A stretch of 64,000 nucleotides of DNA, from NCBI GenBank assembly GCA_964006375.1, contig OZ023269.1, positions 125,806,723 to 125,870,722 of the forward strand, given 5' to 3'. The notes below the pieces were generated by a model. That model was given only the letters and a program-made list of their open reading frames with translations, ran no database searches and was not told the DNA's origin. The first letter of the stretch is position 1. Every line of letters starts with the position of its first letter. Positions 22,277-33,737 of the stretch are shown here, in pieces. The translations under genes were made by a program, and so were the position numbers. Source of the stretch: Tillus elongatus (taxonomy: Eukaryota > Arthropoda > Insecta > Coleoptera > Cleridae).

Positions 22277-22715
22277 CTAAATGTTAGCGGAAACTACGAC
22301 TTCCAGAAAAGATAAACGAGACAAAACCGTTGTCTGCTTACCGTTTGAACCGCGAACTACGAGAGCTTTTAATAGCATCTGTAAAAAAGCCAATTTAGAG
22401 CCAACATTTCCTGCAAAAAAATATATTAAAAAAAATCCTAGGTAACCCAAAGGATAAAGATAAACCCACAGAAGTCTCGGGGCGGGAAAGCTACGGACGA
22501 GCCCTAAGGGAAATAAAAACATAAGTCTCGGGAATCTTTGTAATAGGTTGTAAAGATTTGGAACTTCAATATGTTAGGCAAACTAAAAGTACTATTGAAA
22601 CTAGATTTAAAGAACCTTTAGCGCAACTGAGATATGACACTATTGACAAATCATGTATTACTCAGTATATTTGAAATAATAATCAATCAAAAATGTCAGG
22701 CAGTCGCGTAAACTA
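22277..22715 (+). pseudogene. Penelope-like element fragment (RT tail plus GIY-YIG)
   Basis: The plus-strand frame reads KRDKTVVCLPFEPRTTRAFN, then after a shift GNPKDKDKPTEVSGIFVIGC, then ELQYVRQTKSTIETRFKE and a tail to about 22700. GIF...YV is the GIY-YIG core; KPTEVSG just before it is the usual Penelope linker. A 41-bp insertion lies inside the VSG codons. The catalytic helix Arg (TRFK) remains. The 3' end meets a TA array at 22730. A stop (YI-stop) and the shift mark it as dead. It is a different subfamily from the copies at 55 and 40511. Confidence 0.75.
22482..22522 (+). mobile_element. 41-bp LINE 3'-tail insertion with 10-bp target duplication
   Basis: The insert (gcgggaaagc...aaataaaaacat) matches the 3' tail of the RNase H LINE seen at 16141-16200 (gcgg, gacgagccct, aggga, A-rich). 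It is flanked by perfect direct repeats aagtctcggg at 22472-22481 and 22523-22532. Removing one repeat plus the insert restores the Penelope frame across V-S-G-I-F. Confidence 0.75.
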
Positions 22716-22728
22716 GATGCTTACGAAA

Positions 22729-22729
<1 letters not shown>

Positions 22730-22805
<76 letters not shown>
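22730..22805. repeat. (TA)n array at the pogo A boundary
   Basis: About 38 units; it separates the Penelope fragment from the start of pogo-like element A, whose left terminal repeat is missing. Confidence 0.95.
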
Positions 22806-22806
<1 letters not shown>

Positions 22807-24963
22807 GTAATTGCGTAAAAAAGACTACACGACAATAATGGTCTCAAGAAGCACTGCAGAAAGCCATTGAAGATGTAAAATAAAATCTGGAAACCTGAGC
22901 TGCAAGGCAGCTGCTCGTTCTTACAATATTCCTCGGTCTACACTGCAAAGATTTGTTAAAAAAGTGTTGAAAATCCAGCTATTACAGCTGAAATAATAAA
23001 ACCCGGTAGCTTCAAACCTGGTTTTTGTCCAGAACAAGAGAATGAACTTGCCGAATACCTGAAACGCATGGAATGTCGCCTGTTCGGTCTATCAACTAAA
23101 GAATTCCGTAGTCTAGCATATGAACTGGCGGGAAAAAATGGCTTGCGTTACAACTTTGATCACGAATCGCGCATGGCTGAAGAGGACTGGTTAAATTATT
23201 TCTTAAAAAGAAATCCGACGGTGTCACTAAGAAAACCGGAACCTACGTCAGCTGCTCGAGCTCAAGGCTTCAACCGAATTTCTGTGGGAAAATTCTTCGA
23301 TTTGCTAGAGGAGTGCATAGATAATTATAAAATAGGAACAAACAAAATATTTAATGTAGACGAGACTGGCATAACAACGGTTGCTAAGTCTTTAGGAAAA
23401 ATTTTGACTAGCAAGGGGAGAAAACAAGTGGGATCTCTGTCATCTGCAGAGAGAGGGCAACTACTCACTGTTGAAGTGTGCATGGGGGCTGATGGCTCGC
23501 TTATGCCCCCAATGTTTATATTCCAAAAGGAGAGAATGAAAATAGAGCTTATGAATGGTACACCGCCAAATTCATGAGGCGATTGAAATAAAAAGGGATG
23601 GATAACAAAGGAACTTTTCTTGACTTGGTTCAAGAAGTTCGTGGAATGATCACGTGCAAAAAAAGATGATCCAGTACTGCTGCTATTGGATGGTCACGTA
23701 ACGCATGTTAAAAACATAGAACTTATAGGTCATGCCAGGGATAACGGTGTTGTGTTGTTGTGCGTCCCACCCCATTGCACACATCGTTTGCAACCTTAGG
23801 ATGTGGCGTTTATGAAACCATTAAGCACTTATTATGGTGAGGAGGTAAAAAAATGGCTATTAACTCATCCTGGTAGAACAGTTAGCCACTACCAGGTCGG
23901 TGAGCTCTTCGGAAATGCTTACCTGAGAGCAGCCACAATGTCGGTTGCAAACAAATGGATTTCGCAAAACTGGCATATGGCCAGTGGATCGTAATGTGTT
24001 CCAAGATGTCGACTTCCTGCCAACTGCTGCTACATACATGCCCGCCGAAGAAGAGCGAAGTCTAGCTACAGACAGGCCTGTGGACGAAAATAAAAACTCT
24101 TATGCAGAACTCTCTTCAAATGTAGATGACAATCTGAATTTGATGGAGACATCAGCTACGAATCCTGGGACATCATCTACATCGAGTAAACCACGTCCAA
24201 TGACAGTCGCACCCAATCCATTGACAGCTTTGCCAGGTCCATCCACATTTTTACCTAGACCATCTTCGCCAACTCCAGCCCCGTCAACATCTTTCTAGAA
24301 GTTTTCTACAACTCAGGCATTTCCATTTCCTAAAGCGCCTACTAAGAAACGAGTTTCGAAACGACGAGGTAAGACAGTGGTAATATCAAGCTCACCGTAT
24401 AAGAAGGAGTTGGAAGCCGTGTCAAACGTTACTGGTAAACAGAAGAATGCTATAAAACGGAAGGTCTCTGTAAAGGAAAACATCACCAAGAACGTCTCGA
24501 ACCCCAAGAAGACCAAATCAACAAAAAGAGGGAAAATACAGAACACAGATTCTGAAAACAAGGACGATGAAGATTACCTATATAGTGGATATTTATATTC
24601 ACAATTTACAGAAGGATGTATCTCGTGCACAAAGTGTGGCAAGTGGGCACACTGCTCTTGTGCTGGATAAGATGACAGCGATTCAGAATCTATTCACGTT
24701 TGTGCTTTTTGTGTTTAATTTCAGCATTTAAATTGTATTGTGCCCATTTTTCCCCGGTACCGGGGCATAATGGGTTCATGGAATATTTTCGTTTTAATTG
24801 TCATAACTTTTTTCTCTTTTATTTTTTGAGCGTGTTTCATATTTCAACTGATTACAGAATAATACACCTTGTAACTCAAAACATTCGCGGCTTTCTTGCA
24901 TGTTTCCTTTCGATGTAGTAAGCAATAACTCTTAAGAGGCATGTTATGCCCCGCCTTCCCCTA
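22806..24963 (+). mobile_element. pogo/Tigger-like DNA transposon A
   Basis: It contains a nearly full-length transposase and a right terminal repeat at about 24924-24963 (cttaagaggcatgttatgcc, ccgccttcccctata) matching the left end of element B near 1000. The left end is lost into the TA array. TA is the known pogo target, and TA repeats flank both sides, so insertion into a TA array followed by slippage is plausible. Confidence 0.75.
22817..24716 (+). pseudogene. pogo-like DDE transposase A with C-terminal PHD-like finger
   Basis: Domains in order: psq-type helix-turn-helix (TTRQ-stop-WSQEALQKAIEDVK, then SYNIPRSTLQRFVKK); CENP-B-like DNA-binding region (23068-23330); DDE core with NVDETGI (first Asp), LLLDGHVTHVKN near 23680 (second Asp) and QP-stop-DVAFMKPLS near 23800 (third Asp, with TAG just before it). 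A Ser/Thr/Pro-rich linker follows, then a basic KRKVSVKENITKNVSNPKK stretch, and CISCTKCGKWAHCSCAG...CAFC near 24600-24716, a PHD-like zinc cluster. All three catalytic Asp survive, but at least five stops and two frameshifts inactivate it. Confidence 0.85.
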
Positions 24964-24975
24964 TATATATATATA

Positions 24976-25221
<246 letters not shown>

Positions 25222-25398
25222 TTTAGGTGTTAACAGTATAGATCCTAGATTCTAACTAAACTAAAACTCAGTAATTATTGTACGTTAAAAGAGAATGAAA
25301 CATAATATTTTATGCAAGGTTACTAGAAATGTCAATATCAATCATGTCGTGGGAACGCTGATTAGTACAGTTTTAATAGAACGGAATATTACAGTTGG

Positions 25399-25400
<2 letters not shown>

Positions 25401-25482
<82 letters not shown>
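25401..25482. repeat. (AT)n array outside a TAH context
   Basis: Flanked by acagttggtc and cgttagcaatttgaac, which are not TAH junctions. The right flank leads to the Penelope-type terminal sequence at 25735. Confidence 0.95.
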
Positions 25483-25484
<2 letters not shown>

Positions 25485-25734
25485 TTAGCAATTTGAACAA
25501 AAATGTTTCGAAACGGAGTAGGTCCGGTTCTATGTAGTCCATTGTTCGAACTCTTATCTTAATAACCACCGTGTGCTTTTTAGGAGTAATATTTGATAAC
25601 GACACACAGTATTACAAAGGCAGGTATGCAGTTTTAATTACAGGGATTTAAGACTTAACTGGGGGTTTGTCTGCGTCCCTTTGGCTAGAGGACGCTGTTC
25701 GGAACTGCTTGGCAACTAGCATATAATAATAGTT

Positions 25735-25862
25735 CTAGTCTTTATTCACTTAGTTTATTCATCCCTCTGATGACGCTAACTTTGTTAGCGAAACGATCGT
25801 CAGCTCTAAAAACTGTATTATGATGGATTGTGTTCTCCAACTTGTAATTATGGGTTTTGGCA
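25735..25862 (+). mobile_element. Penelope-type terminal sequence
   Basis: Hammerhead core followed by aaaactgtattatgatggat and tgtgttctccaacttgtaat, the same order as at 57440-57560 (minus strand). Upstream, 25255-25400 may be part of the same element but no coding was recognised. Confidence 0.6.
25755..25812 (+). ncRNA. hammerhead ribozyme-like motif 3
   Basis: CTGATGA at 25767-25773; helix II CGCTAAC/GTTAGCG perfectly paired with a TTT loop; GAAAC sharing the helix II G; palindromic ACGATCGT as helix III; GTC ending at 25801. Helix I is only AG with CT. The core is intact; activity may need dimer formation because helix III is so short, as known for Penelope hammerheads. Confidence 0.7.
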
Positions 25863-26029
25863 TTTAAAGTTGTTTTCTTAAAAGGAGCTAGAACATAAGA
25901 TTTGAATATTTTTTATGATAACAGAAAGAGAGATATTCTTCAAATGAGCATGACTAAAATAGACCTCTAAACTCGACCTTTGACGCCTGTTTAAATTAAA
26001 AGTTTTATTTATACTAATATGCCGTACTA

Positions 26030-26082
26030 ATGGTGTAGAATTCTTATGAAAATTCGCTATTATAACGTACTTGCTGCGTCCA
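26030..26082 (-). mobile_element. TAH 5'-end fragment
   Basis: gtgtagaattcttatgaaaa, then ttcgctattataacgtactt and gctgcgtccaga. The same short tip with 'aattcttat' upstream is seen at 49958 and 53848, so these three form a subfamily. Confidence 0.65.
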
Positions 26083-26819
26083 GAAATTTTGACTTTATCA
26101 AAATATCACCAAGCAAATATACTAAATAGATAAATTTAAATAACCAGTCGTTGGTATTAGCTAATCTGATATTTGCTTTTGCCTTCAATAAGACAAATGA
26201 TAATTGAAACATTCTGATTAAAAAGTGTCTATTTATTACTATCTAACATGCAATTAGTTATAAAAAGCACATTGTTTTATAAAATTAAATGGTTATCGAA
26301 CCAGCAAAGTGCAGCTATGAAGTATTATTATAGAAGCAATTACTTTGAACTATCAAAGAAGTATGTCAGGAATTGATAGTATAATCCATTGCCAGTTCAG
26401 CTAAGACAAGATTATGTGAATTGCAGGAATGACTTTCAAATGTTATTATCTTTAATATTTACTAAAGGATTCTTGGATTTCAATAAATTATGTTACTGTT
26501 GCTACACGGTTTTGTAATAAATATGTAAGAACATTGATTTTATCATTTGAACTACGTAATATATGACTTCTTATTGGTAACCAGCCTTGTTCAACACAAG
26601 GTACTCTTTCCCTGGGTACGTTAGTTTTAACTTACAGTGCTTTCGAAAGTAATAAACAAATTTCATAAAAATTTTAGGCACAGCTTTTGGGCAAAAGTTC
26701 CTGACCCGTCAGATTCAACTTTAGTTGCGCATGTAATTCATATATACAGGCTGATTCGTGTAAAAGGTATGACGTCATCGATATATTTTTTTCATAGCAA
26801 AAATGCGCTACAAAGCAGA
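26083..26819. other. unassigned stretch
   Basis: No coding, RNA or repeat signal recognised. Confidence 0.35.
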
Positions 26820-26881
26820 TCGCGGCCTTTAAATTTTAAATAAACTAGGCCTTTTAGAACACATCTCTGGGGTTAGATTCA
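26820..26881 (-). mobile_element. TAH H-module fragment
   Basis: aactaggccttttagaacac and atctctggggttagattcaa, the sequence that normally precedes a TA array; here it leads into a hexamer array. Confidence 0.65.
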
Positions 26882-27111
26882 ATATATCTATATCTATATC
26901 TATATCTATATCTATATCTATATCTATATCTATATCTATATCTATATCTATATCTATATCTATATCTATATCTATATCTATATCTATATCTATATCTATA
27001 TCTATATCTATATCTATATCTATATCTATATCTATATCTATATCTATATCTATATCTATATCTATATCTATATCTATATCTATATCTATATCTATATCTA
27101 TATCTATATCT

Positions 27112-27142
<31 letters not shown>

Positions 27143-27151
27143 TATATATAA
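26882..27151. repeat. (TATATC)n hexamer array ending in (TA)n
   Basis: About 41 uninterrupted copies of tatatc, then about ten TA units. It sits exactly where other TAH copies carry (TA)n, so the hexamer probably expanded from a point mutation in a TA array. Confidence 0.95.
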
Positions 27152-28214
27152 CTATCCTCTATTATAATTATTTATTTACAAGTTCCTAAAAATATAAAAG
27201 CATTTACAGTCTGTACATTATTTGCACTTGGTACGATTTGAAATATAATTCCTGGTCGGTTCTTCATACTGCAGAACGGCAGCCTGGGTATTTCTTTCGA
27301 GCGGTACTCTTTTAGTGAATTTTCTTTAAAAGAATTCACTAGTGAGGAGATCCCGACTTTTTAATTTTGAAAAAATGTCTTCAAATGTGCGCGAACTAGG
27401 CCCCCTACAACCCAGATCCAGGGTCAGTTTCAATGTATCACACCGATAACTATATAATGAGCCGATTTTGATAAAATTTGGTACGTATCTTCCTTTTGAA
27501 AGTGGCTTGGATAAATTCGTGAAACAGGAAAATCGACCCTAAAAATTTTCTGTGTTCTTTTGAAAAAAATTATATCTTCGGAAATAACAAAGTAATCCCG
27601 CACAAGTTTGGTGCGCTGGTTTCTGTTATGAGGTGTACCAAAATTAAAATCTCTGAGTTAAAATACAATAACGTTATAGGTACTTAAGCCTCTGATTACA
27701 AAAGTTAAAACGTCAAAATTGATAATTCTGGTAGTCGTCCAAATGTGCCTTGTGAGTGAAAAATACGGCACGAAATGACTGGCAACCTCCTAGATATGTG
27801 TCCCAGCCGTTATATTTCGTCATTTCGTTAAAATATGAGCCAAAAATCAATTTTAAATAGAAATTGTTTGGTCAAAATAATGAAGACGCAGAAAAATTAA
27901 AGTACTAGGGTACACTAGTATAAACTATAAACCTAGTGCACCTGGTGACTCTAAAAAACAATATTGGAATTGGATCTGGATTCTGCAGCTCTTATCCTTT
28001 GAACGTTATAAACGTTATAAGTGTGTTTTATAAGTATCTTTGTTTTGTATTATTTAAGGAAAAATTTTCCTTAATTGTTATGCTTATTGTGTGTGCTATT
28101 GCCGTTCTTATTGTTAATTTTTTGACGTACATGAACATCCCTGTGTCATTCAGGTAACATTGGCCTGTTTCATTGTTAATATATACATTATACATTATAC
28201 ATAGATGTTAGTAC

Positions 28215-28560
28215 ACACTTGTCATAACCACTCTGGACGTACGCTCAAAGCGGCTGGCTTGGATTCCCACAAGACGAGTTCTAATCCTAGGCTTAGTGAC
28301 TTTAGTTTTTAAATATTTTTTTAGTCTTTCATTTCATTTTACCCTTATCTGATCAGATTGTGTAATTCCACTGAATTTTTTGGCGAGTTTTTGTATAAAA
28401 AGTTCAATAAAGAGGTGAAAACTTTGAAGACTAGTTCAACTTAAATAGCACATCTGGTTGTTTGTTATTACCCCTAGTGAAGCCGTTCCATACTTAATAC
28501 AGTTATAGACTTTTCCTGTGGTCTCACAAGTGCTTGTTTTTTCTGCAACCGATTTAAGTT
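28215..28560 (+). mobile_element. tRNA-like SINE candidate in K2
   Basis: Head with tcaaagcggctggcttggat and B-box-like gagttctaatcctagg (28285-28300). The body has ttatctgatcagattgtgta and a tail with ggtctcacaagtgcttgttt. It is homologous to copies at 8690, 9610 and 31795. Confidence 0.5.
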
Positions 28561-28634
28561 TTTAGTTAATTTAAAAAAATCACTAATAAGGATGATCGCG
28601 ACTTTTCAACTTTAAAAATTTCTTCAAATTAGCG

Positions 28635-28750
<116 letters not shown>

Positions 28751-29753
28751 GAGAGATAAAAAATTGGAATTTTTCTCTCAGAACGCCAAAGTCGCGATTT
28801 GAACCGTCAAAATTGGCAACATTTAGGCAAACAACTTGAAACTAATACGGGTTGTGTAGAAAAAATGTAGCGAGAAGAGTACCTTCCTTTTGCAAGTGGC
28901 TTGGACAAGTTCGTTATCTAGGAAAATCGGCCAGGTTTTCCGGGAAATTTATTATTTTCTTTCGGACAAAATTTAAAATAAAACCTAAGGGGAACCAAAT
29001 TTGTTACGCGTGTTTGTATTATAAAGCGTGAACCATTTACCAAAATTTAGGTCTGTAAGTTTAAAGACAAAAAGGTTATGGGCATTTAAAGTAAACAAAT
29101 TGGGATTTTTCTCAAAATGTCAGTCGCGATTTGAAACGTCAAAATTGGCAATATTTGGGCAAAGAACCTGAAACAAATACGAATTATGTAAAGAAAATGT
29201 CGTAGATAAGAGTGTTCTGCCAACCCTCAAGTTTCAGCTTCAACAGTCATTGCCCTTTATTTTACTAAAATATTTGCAGAAAATTAATTTCATATAGACC
29301 CTTTCTGATGCTTTGGTAATAGTCTCAATTATAAAGTCTTACGTTTAATGGTCTAGAAAATTGATAGCGAATTTTCTTACAAAGAATTCGCTATGAGGGG
29401 ACCACCACTTTTGGATTTTAAAAAGATTTCTTCAAATGAGTGCGAACTAGGCCCATTGGAACACATATCCGGGGTTAGTTTGAGTTTTGATCTATTTCCA
29501 TATATACAGGGTGACGCATTTCTACGGTAAAGCTCAATATATCCGTTATTATACAAGATACGAGAAAAAATTGTTTATGTTAATTATAGGGTGTTTTGAG
29601 CTGCATCTTAATAAATTATTTGTACAATCACAGGGTGGCTCATAAGTTGTTGGTGATACAAATTTTCTTTTTTTTTTTTAATCGAACACCTTATATTATT
29701 GCATGTTCGCATTTTCCATAGAAATATAAAGCAATGTTTGTAAGAAAAGTAAC

Positions 29754-30070
29754 TCGGAACATAGCTAGTGCGTTATGGTAGCAAATTTTAATTAAATGTT
29801 TCAAATTTCAATAGCCCAATTTGCTAGTAACTTAACGTTCGTTGGCCAGGAACCAGTTTTTTCGGGAACATTTTAAGTTTATTTTTGGAAAATTTGTGTA
29901 CCTTTTCAAACAATAAAATTATTTTGATGAAATACGGTACATTGTTTCTACTGTATAGGTTATGCTGGTAACCAAATTTAATACCTGCTTTCTTTAAAAG
30001 AAAATATATATTTCCTATTAAAAGCGTTTTTATGAAATTTCACTACCATAACGCACTTGCTGCGTCTAGA
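29754..30070. mobile_element. M320 unit 2
   Basis: From tcggaacatagctagtgcg (decayed) to cacttgctgcgtctaga; interior tataggttatgctggtaacc. It forms the end of composite K2. Confidence 0.65.
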
Positions 30071-31092
30071 CTTTTTATTACCTTTCGAAGTTTATAAAAC
30101 TCGAATTAAGTCATTTTTTGCAGGTAAACTGAAGTTCGAAGACCTCCAGTCTTTTACCTTATGAAAGTTTAATGGAAAATCAAGTAACGAACATTTGAAA
30201 GATTTTTGAAAAGCCATCACCCTAACGCACTTGCTGCGCCCAGACTATTTCAACCACACCCTTCATAAAAAAGCTTTATTATTAAAACTGTCACATTTGC
30301 TGTCTAAAGCAACTAAATAAAACTGTACATGTTTTTATATACAAGAAGTAGTTGTTAGTTGAATAATATTTAATGATTGGAATGTATTAATGCTAATTCC
30401 AATATGAAAACACAAATCAAATACCGATTAACTGGTCACCGGGCTAACTGGTTAGATATCAAACTGTAATCAGTAATTAAATGTTAAATCAATAATCAAC
30501 GATCTTGTCAAAGCAAGAAGTCATCAAGTGACAACATATGGAATTCTAATACCTCACATGTGTTGTTCTTATCTTAATCAAAAGGATTATATTGGCAAGA
30601 ATAATAACAGTGTTGACAGATTCCAGGGCCGAATCCAAATTTAATGTTAGGCCTTAGCGAAACAAGTTATGAATGTTTTCAACTATCAAAAAGTATTTTC
30701 TTATATGGTATATTGAAATTACTAAAGCAAGACGTGAGCTATAGGTAGAAGCGATATTTTTTTTTAAATTTAAACTTATTTTTAATGTCAAATGTGTATT
30801 TTTTTTAATAAAAAGCATTAGATTTGGTTAACAGTATAACCTTTGTAGTAGAAACCATGTAACGTATTTCATGAAAATAACTTTATTGTTTGAAAATGTA
30901 GAAAAAATTTTCGAAAATGAACCACAATATTTCCGAAAAAACTGGTCCGATTTTCCTGACCAACAAGCCTCTACAAGCTATTTATACACCAGCCAAGATA
31001 TAATTATCCACAGAAAGCTCTTTATGAAACATTCAAAACCAATTTTTACATGAAAATTTCCGAGGAATTTTATTCACTTAAATTCGTCATTT
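30071..31092. other. mostly unassigned; TAH tip remnant and M320-like scrap
   Basis: 30213-30243 reads accctaacgcacttgctgcg, a decayed TAH 5' tip. 30770-31075 (agcattagatttggttaac, gtagaaaccatgtaacgta, cctgaccaacaagcc) is similar to M320/T sequence in plus orientation. The rest is unrecognised. Confidence 0.45.
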
Positions 31093-31158
31093 CTTAGTGT
31101 CTTTAAAAAAGTTCACTAGTGAGGAGATCCTGACTTTTGAAAAAGGAATGATTTTGTA

Positions 31159-31289
<131 letters not shown>

Positions 31290-31794
31290 GTACGTGCCAC
31301 ACCGATAACTCAAAAAACAATTGGTTCATTTAAGGAAACTTGGTAAATACCATCCTTTTGAAATTGGCTTGGATACGTTCGGTATCCAGGAAAATCGGCA
31401 CAAGTTTTCCCGGGAAATTTTGAGTTTCCTTTCAAAAAAAATTATATCTCCGTAAATAACAAGGTAAAGACCACCAAATTTGGTGCGCTGGTTTCTGTCA
31501 TAAAGAGTATCCTATGCAACAAAATTCAGATCTCTTTGTTAAAAGACAAAAAAGGTAGAGATAAATAAATGTTTAATTAATTAAATCTAAGAAAGTTAAA
31601 ACGTTAAAATTGATATTTATGGTAGGAGTACGAATGTGAGTAAAAAATACGACACGAAATGACTAACAAGCTCCCTTTCTGTGTCTAAGTCGTTGTTTTC
31701 CTTCATTCCGTTAAAATATGGGCCAAAAGCCATTGTAAATAAAAATTGTTTGGTGTAAATAGAATATAAGACGTTATACAATTAACATACTACT

Positions 31795-32150
31795 GGATAT
31801 ACCTGCTAGTCTACCAAGTCGAGCGTAGCTGCGTCGGCTAAGCCCTGCACATCCGATAGTCTAGTCCTACATGACGAGTTCTAATCCTAGTTAGTGACTT
31901 CAGTTTTTGTGATTTTTTTTAGTCTCCTTCCACTGTACCGTTATCTGATCAGATTCTTGTTATTTCTATGAATTTTTATCTATGAAGTTTTATGAAAACA
32001 ATAATTTAATAAAGCAAAGATGAAAACTTTTAAAACTAAATTCATTTTGAATAGCACATCTGGTTGTTTGTTCTTGCCCTAACTTATTGAAACCGTTCCA
32101 TCTTTAATACAGTCGTAGACCTTTTCCACGGCTTCACAAGTGCTTGTTTT
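31795..32150 (+). mobile_element. tRNA-like SINE candidate in K3
   Basis: Head gagcgtagctgcgtcggcta with B-box-like gagttctaatcctag (31880-31894); body ttatctgatcagattcttg; tail cacggcttcacaagtgcttg. Same position inside the composite as in K2, so present before K2 and K3 separated. Confidence 0.5.
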
Positions 32151-32221
32151 AGTGAATTTGCTTTAAAAAAATTCACTAATGAGCACGAACTAGGTCCTCT
32201 AGAACCCATATCCAGGGTCAG

Positions 32222-32226
<5 letters not shown>

Positions 32227-32285
<59 letters not shown>
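32227..32285. repeat. (TA)n array in K3, second
   Basis: Between gtcagtttta and gtatcacaatgcc, the standard H/T junction. Confidence 0.95.
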
Positions 32286-33157
32286 GTATCACAATGCCTA
32301 TTTTTATCAAATTTTCTGAGTACATTTTCTTTGTAAATGGCTAGGATAAGTTTGTTAGCCAGGAAGACTGGCCCACGTTTTGCTGGAAAATTTTGTGTGT
32401 TCTTTTGGAAATTTTTTATCTCCGGAAATAACAAAGTAAGGCCAACCAGATTTGATACGCGTATTTGTATTAAAAAAGGTGAATCATTCACCAAAATTTA
32501 GGTCTGTGAGTTTGAAGACGAAAAAGTTATAGGCATTTAAAGAAAAAAATTGGGGTTTTCCTCAAAACGCCAAAGTCGCGATTTGAAACATCAAAATTGG
32601 CAACATTTAGGCAATAAACCTGAAAGAAATACGGATTATGTAATGAGTGTTCTGCAAACCCTCAAGGTTCAGCTTCAACCATGACTGCCCTCCAGTTTAC
32701 TAAAAGATTTTCAGAAAATTCATTTGAAATAGACCCTTTCTCTGATGCTTTGGCAGTAGTTTTAGTTAGGTTTATGGTTTAACGGTCTATAATTTTTAGC
32801 TCATTTTCGTAAAAAAAATTCGTTAATGAAGAGACCGCGACTTTTGAATTCTAAAAAGATTTCTTCAAATGAGCGCAAACTAGTCCCCCTAGGATCCATA
32901 TCCGGGTTTACTTTCGGCTTACAAATATACAGAGTGACGCATTTCTACGGTAAAGCCCACTATAATTGTTATTATGTAAGATACGAGAAACAATTGTATA
33001 CGTTACTTGTAGGGTGTCTTGAGCTGTATCCTATAAAATTTTTTTAACAATCAGAGGGGCGCCCATAACTCGTTGGTGTTACCTAAAAAATTTTGTGAAC
33101 ATTCCTTATTGCATTTTTGCATGTTTCATCGAAATATGATGAATGTTTGTAAAAAAA

Positions 33158-33467
33158 TCGAGACGCAGTAAGTGCGTTTTGGTAGCGAATTTTCATTAAA
33201 TGCTTCAAAATTCAATAACACAATTTGCTATTAGCCTAAGGTTCGTTGGCTAGGAAACGGGTTTTCTCGAAAAAGTTTTAAGTTTATTTTCGGAAAATGT
33301 CTGTATATTTTCAAACAATAAGTTATTTTAATAAAAATATGTTACATTATTTCTACTATATTTGTTATACCGGTGACCAAATTGATGCCTGCTTGCATTA
33401 AAGAGACATATTTGATTTTAAAAATATTTTGAAAATTTACTCCCATAACGCACTTGCTGCATCCAGA
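33158..33467. mobile_element. M320 unit 3
   Basis: From tcgagacgcagtaagtgcg to cgcacttgctgcatccaga; its left tip shares the cGAGACGCAGTAAG variant with unit 1, so these two are close relatives. Confidence 0.7.
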
Positions 33468-33700
33468 CTTTTTCTTGTATCCAGAGATCTCCATATAATT
33501 GGGTTGGTAAAGCATGGAATATTTGTTACAATAATAATATAATAACAATAAAATTTTCAAAGATTCTTCTGTATACCATATCGCCTCAAACGTTCGGTGA
33601 GAACTTTTATTTTATTTCTTTATTTACATTTCTTTTGTATTTTAGATGTATGTGTGTGCTTCTATGTGAATTGTTCTACTCATTTCAATATGTATATGTA

Positions 33701-33737
<37 letters not shown>

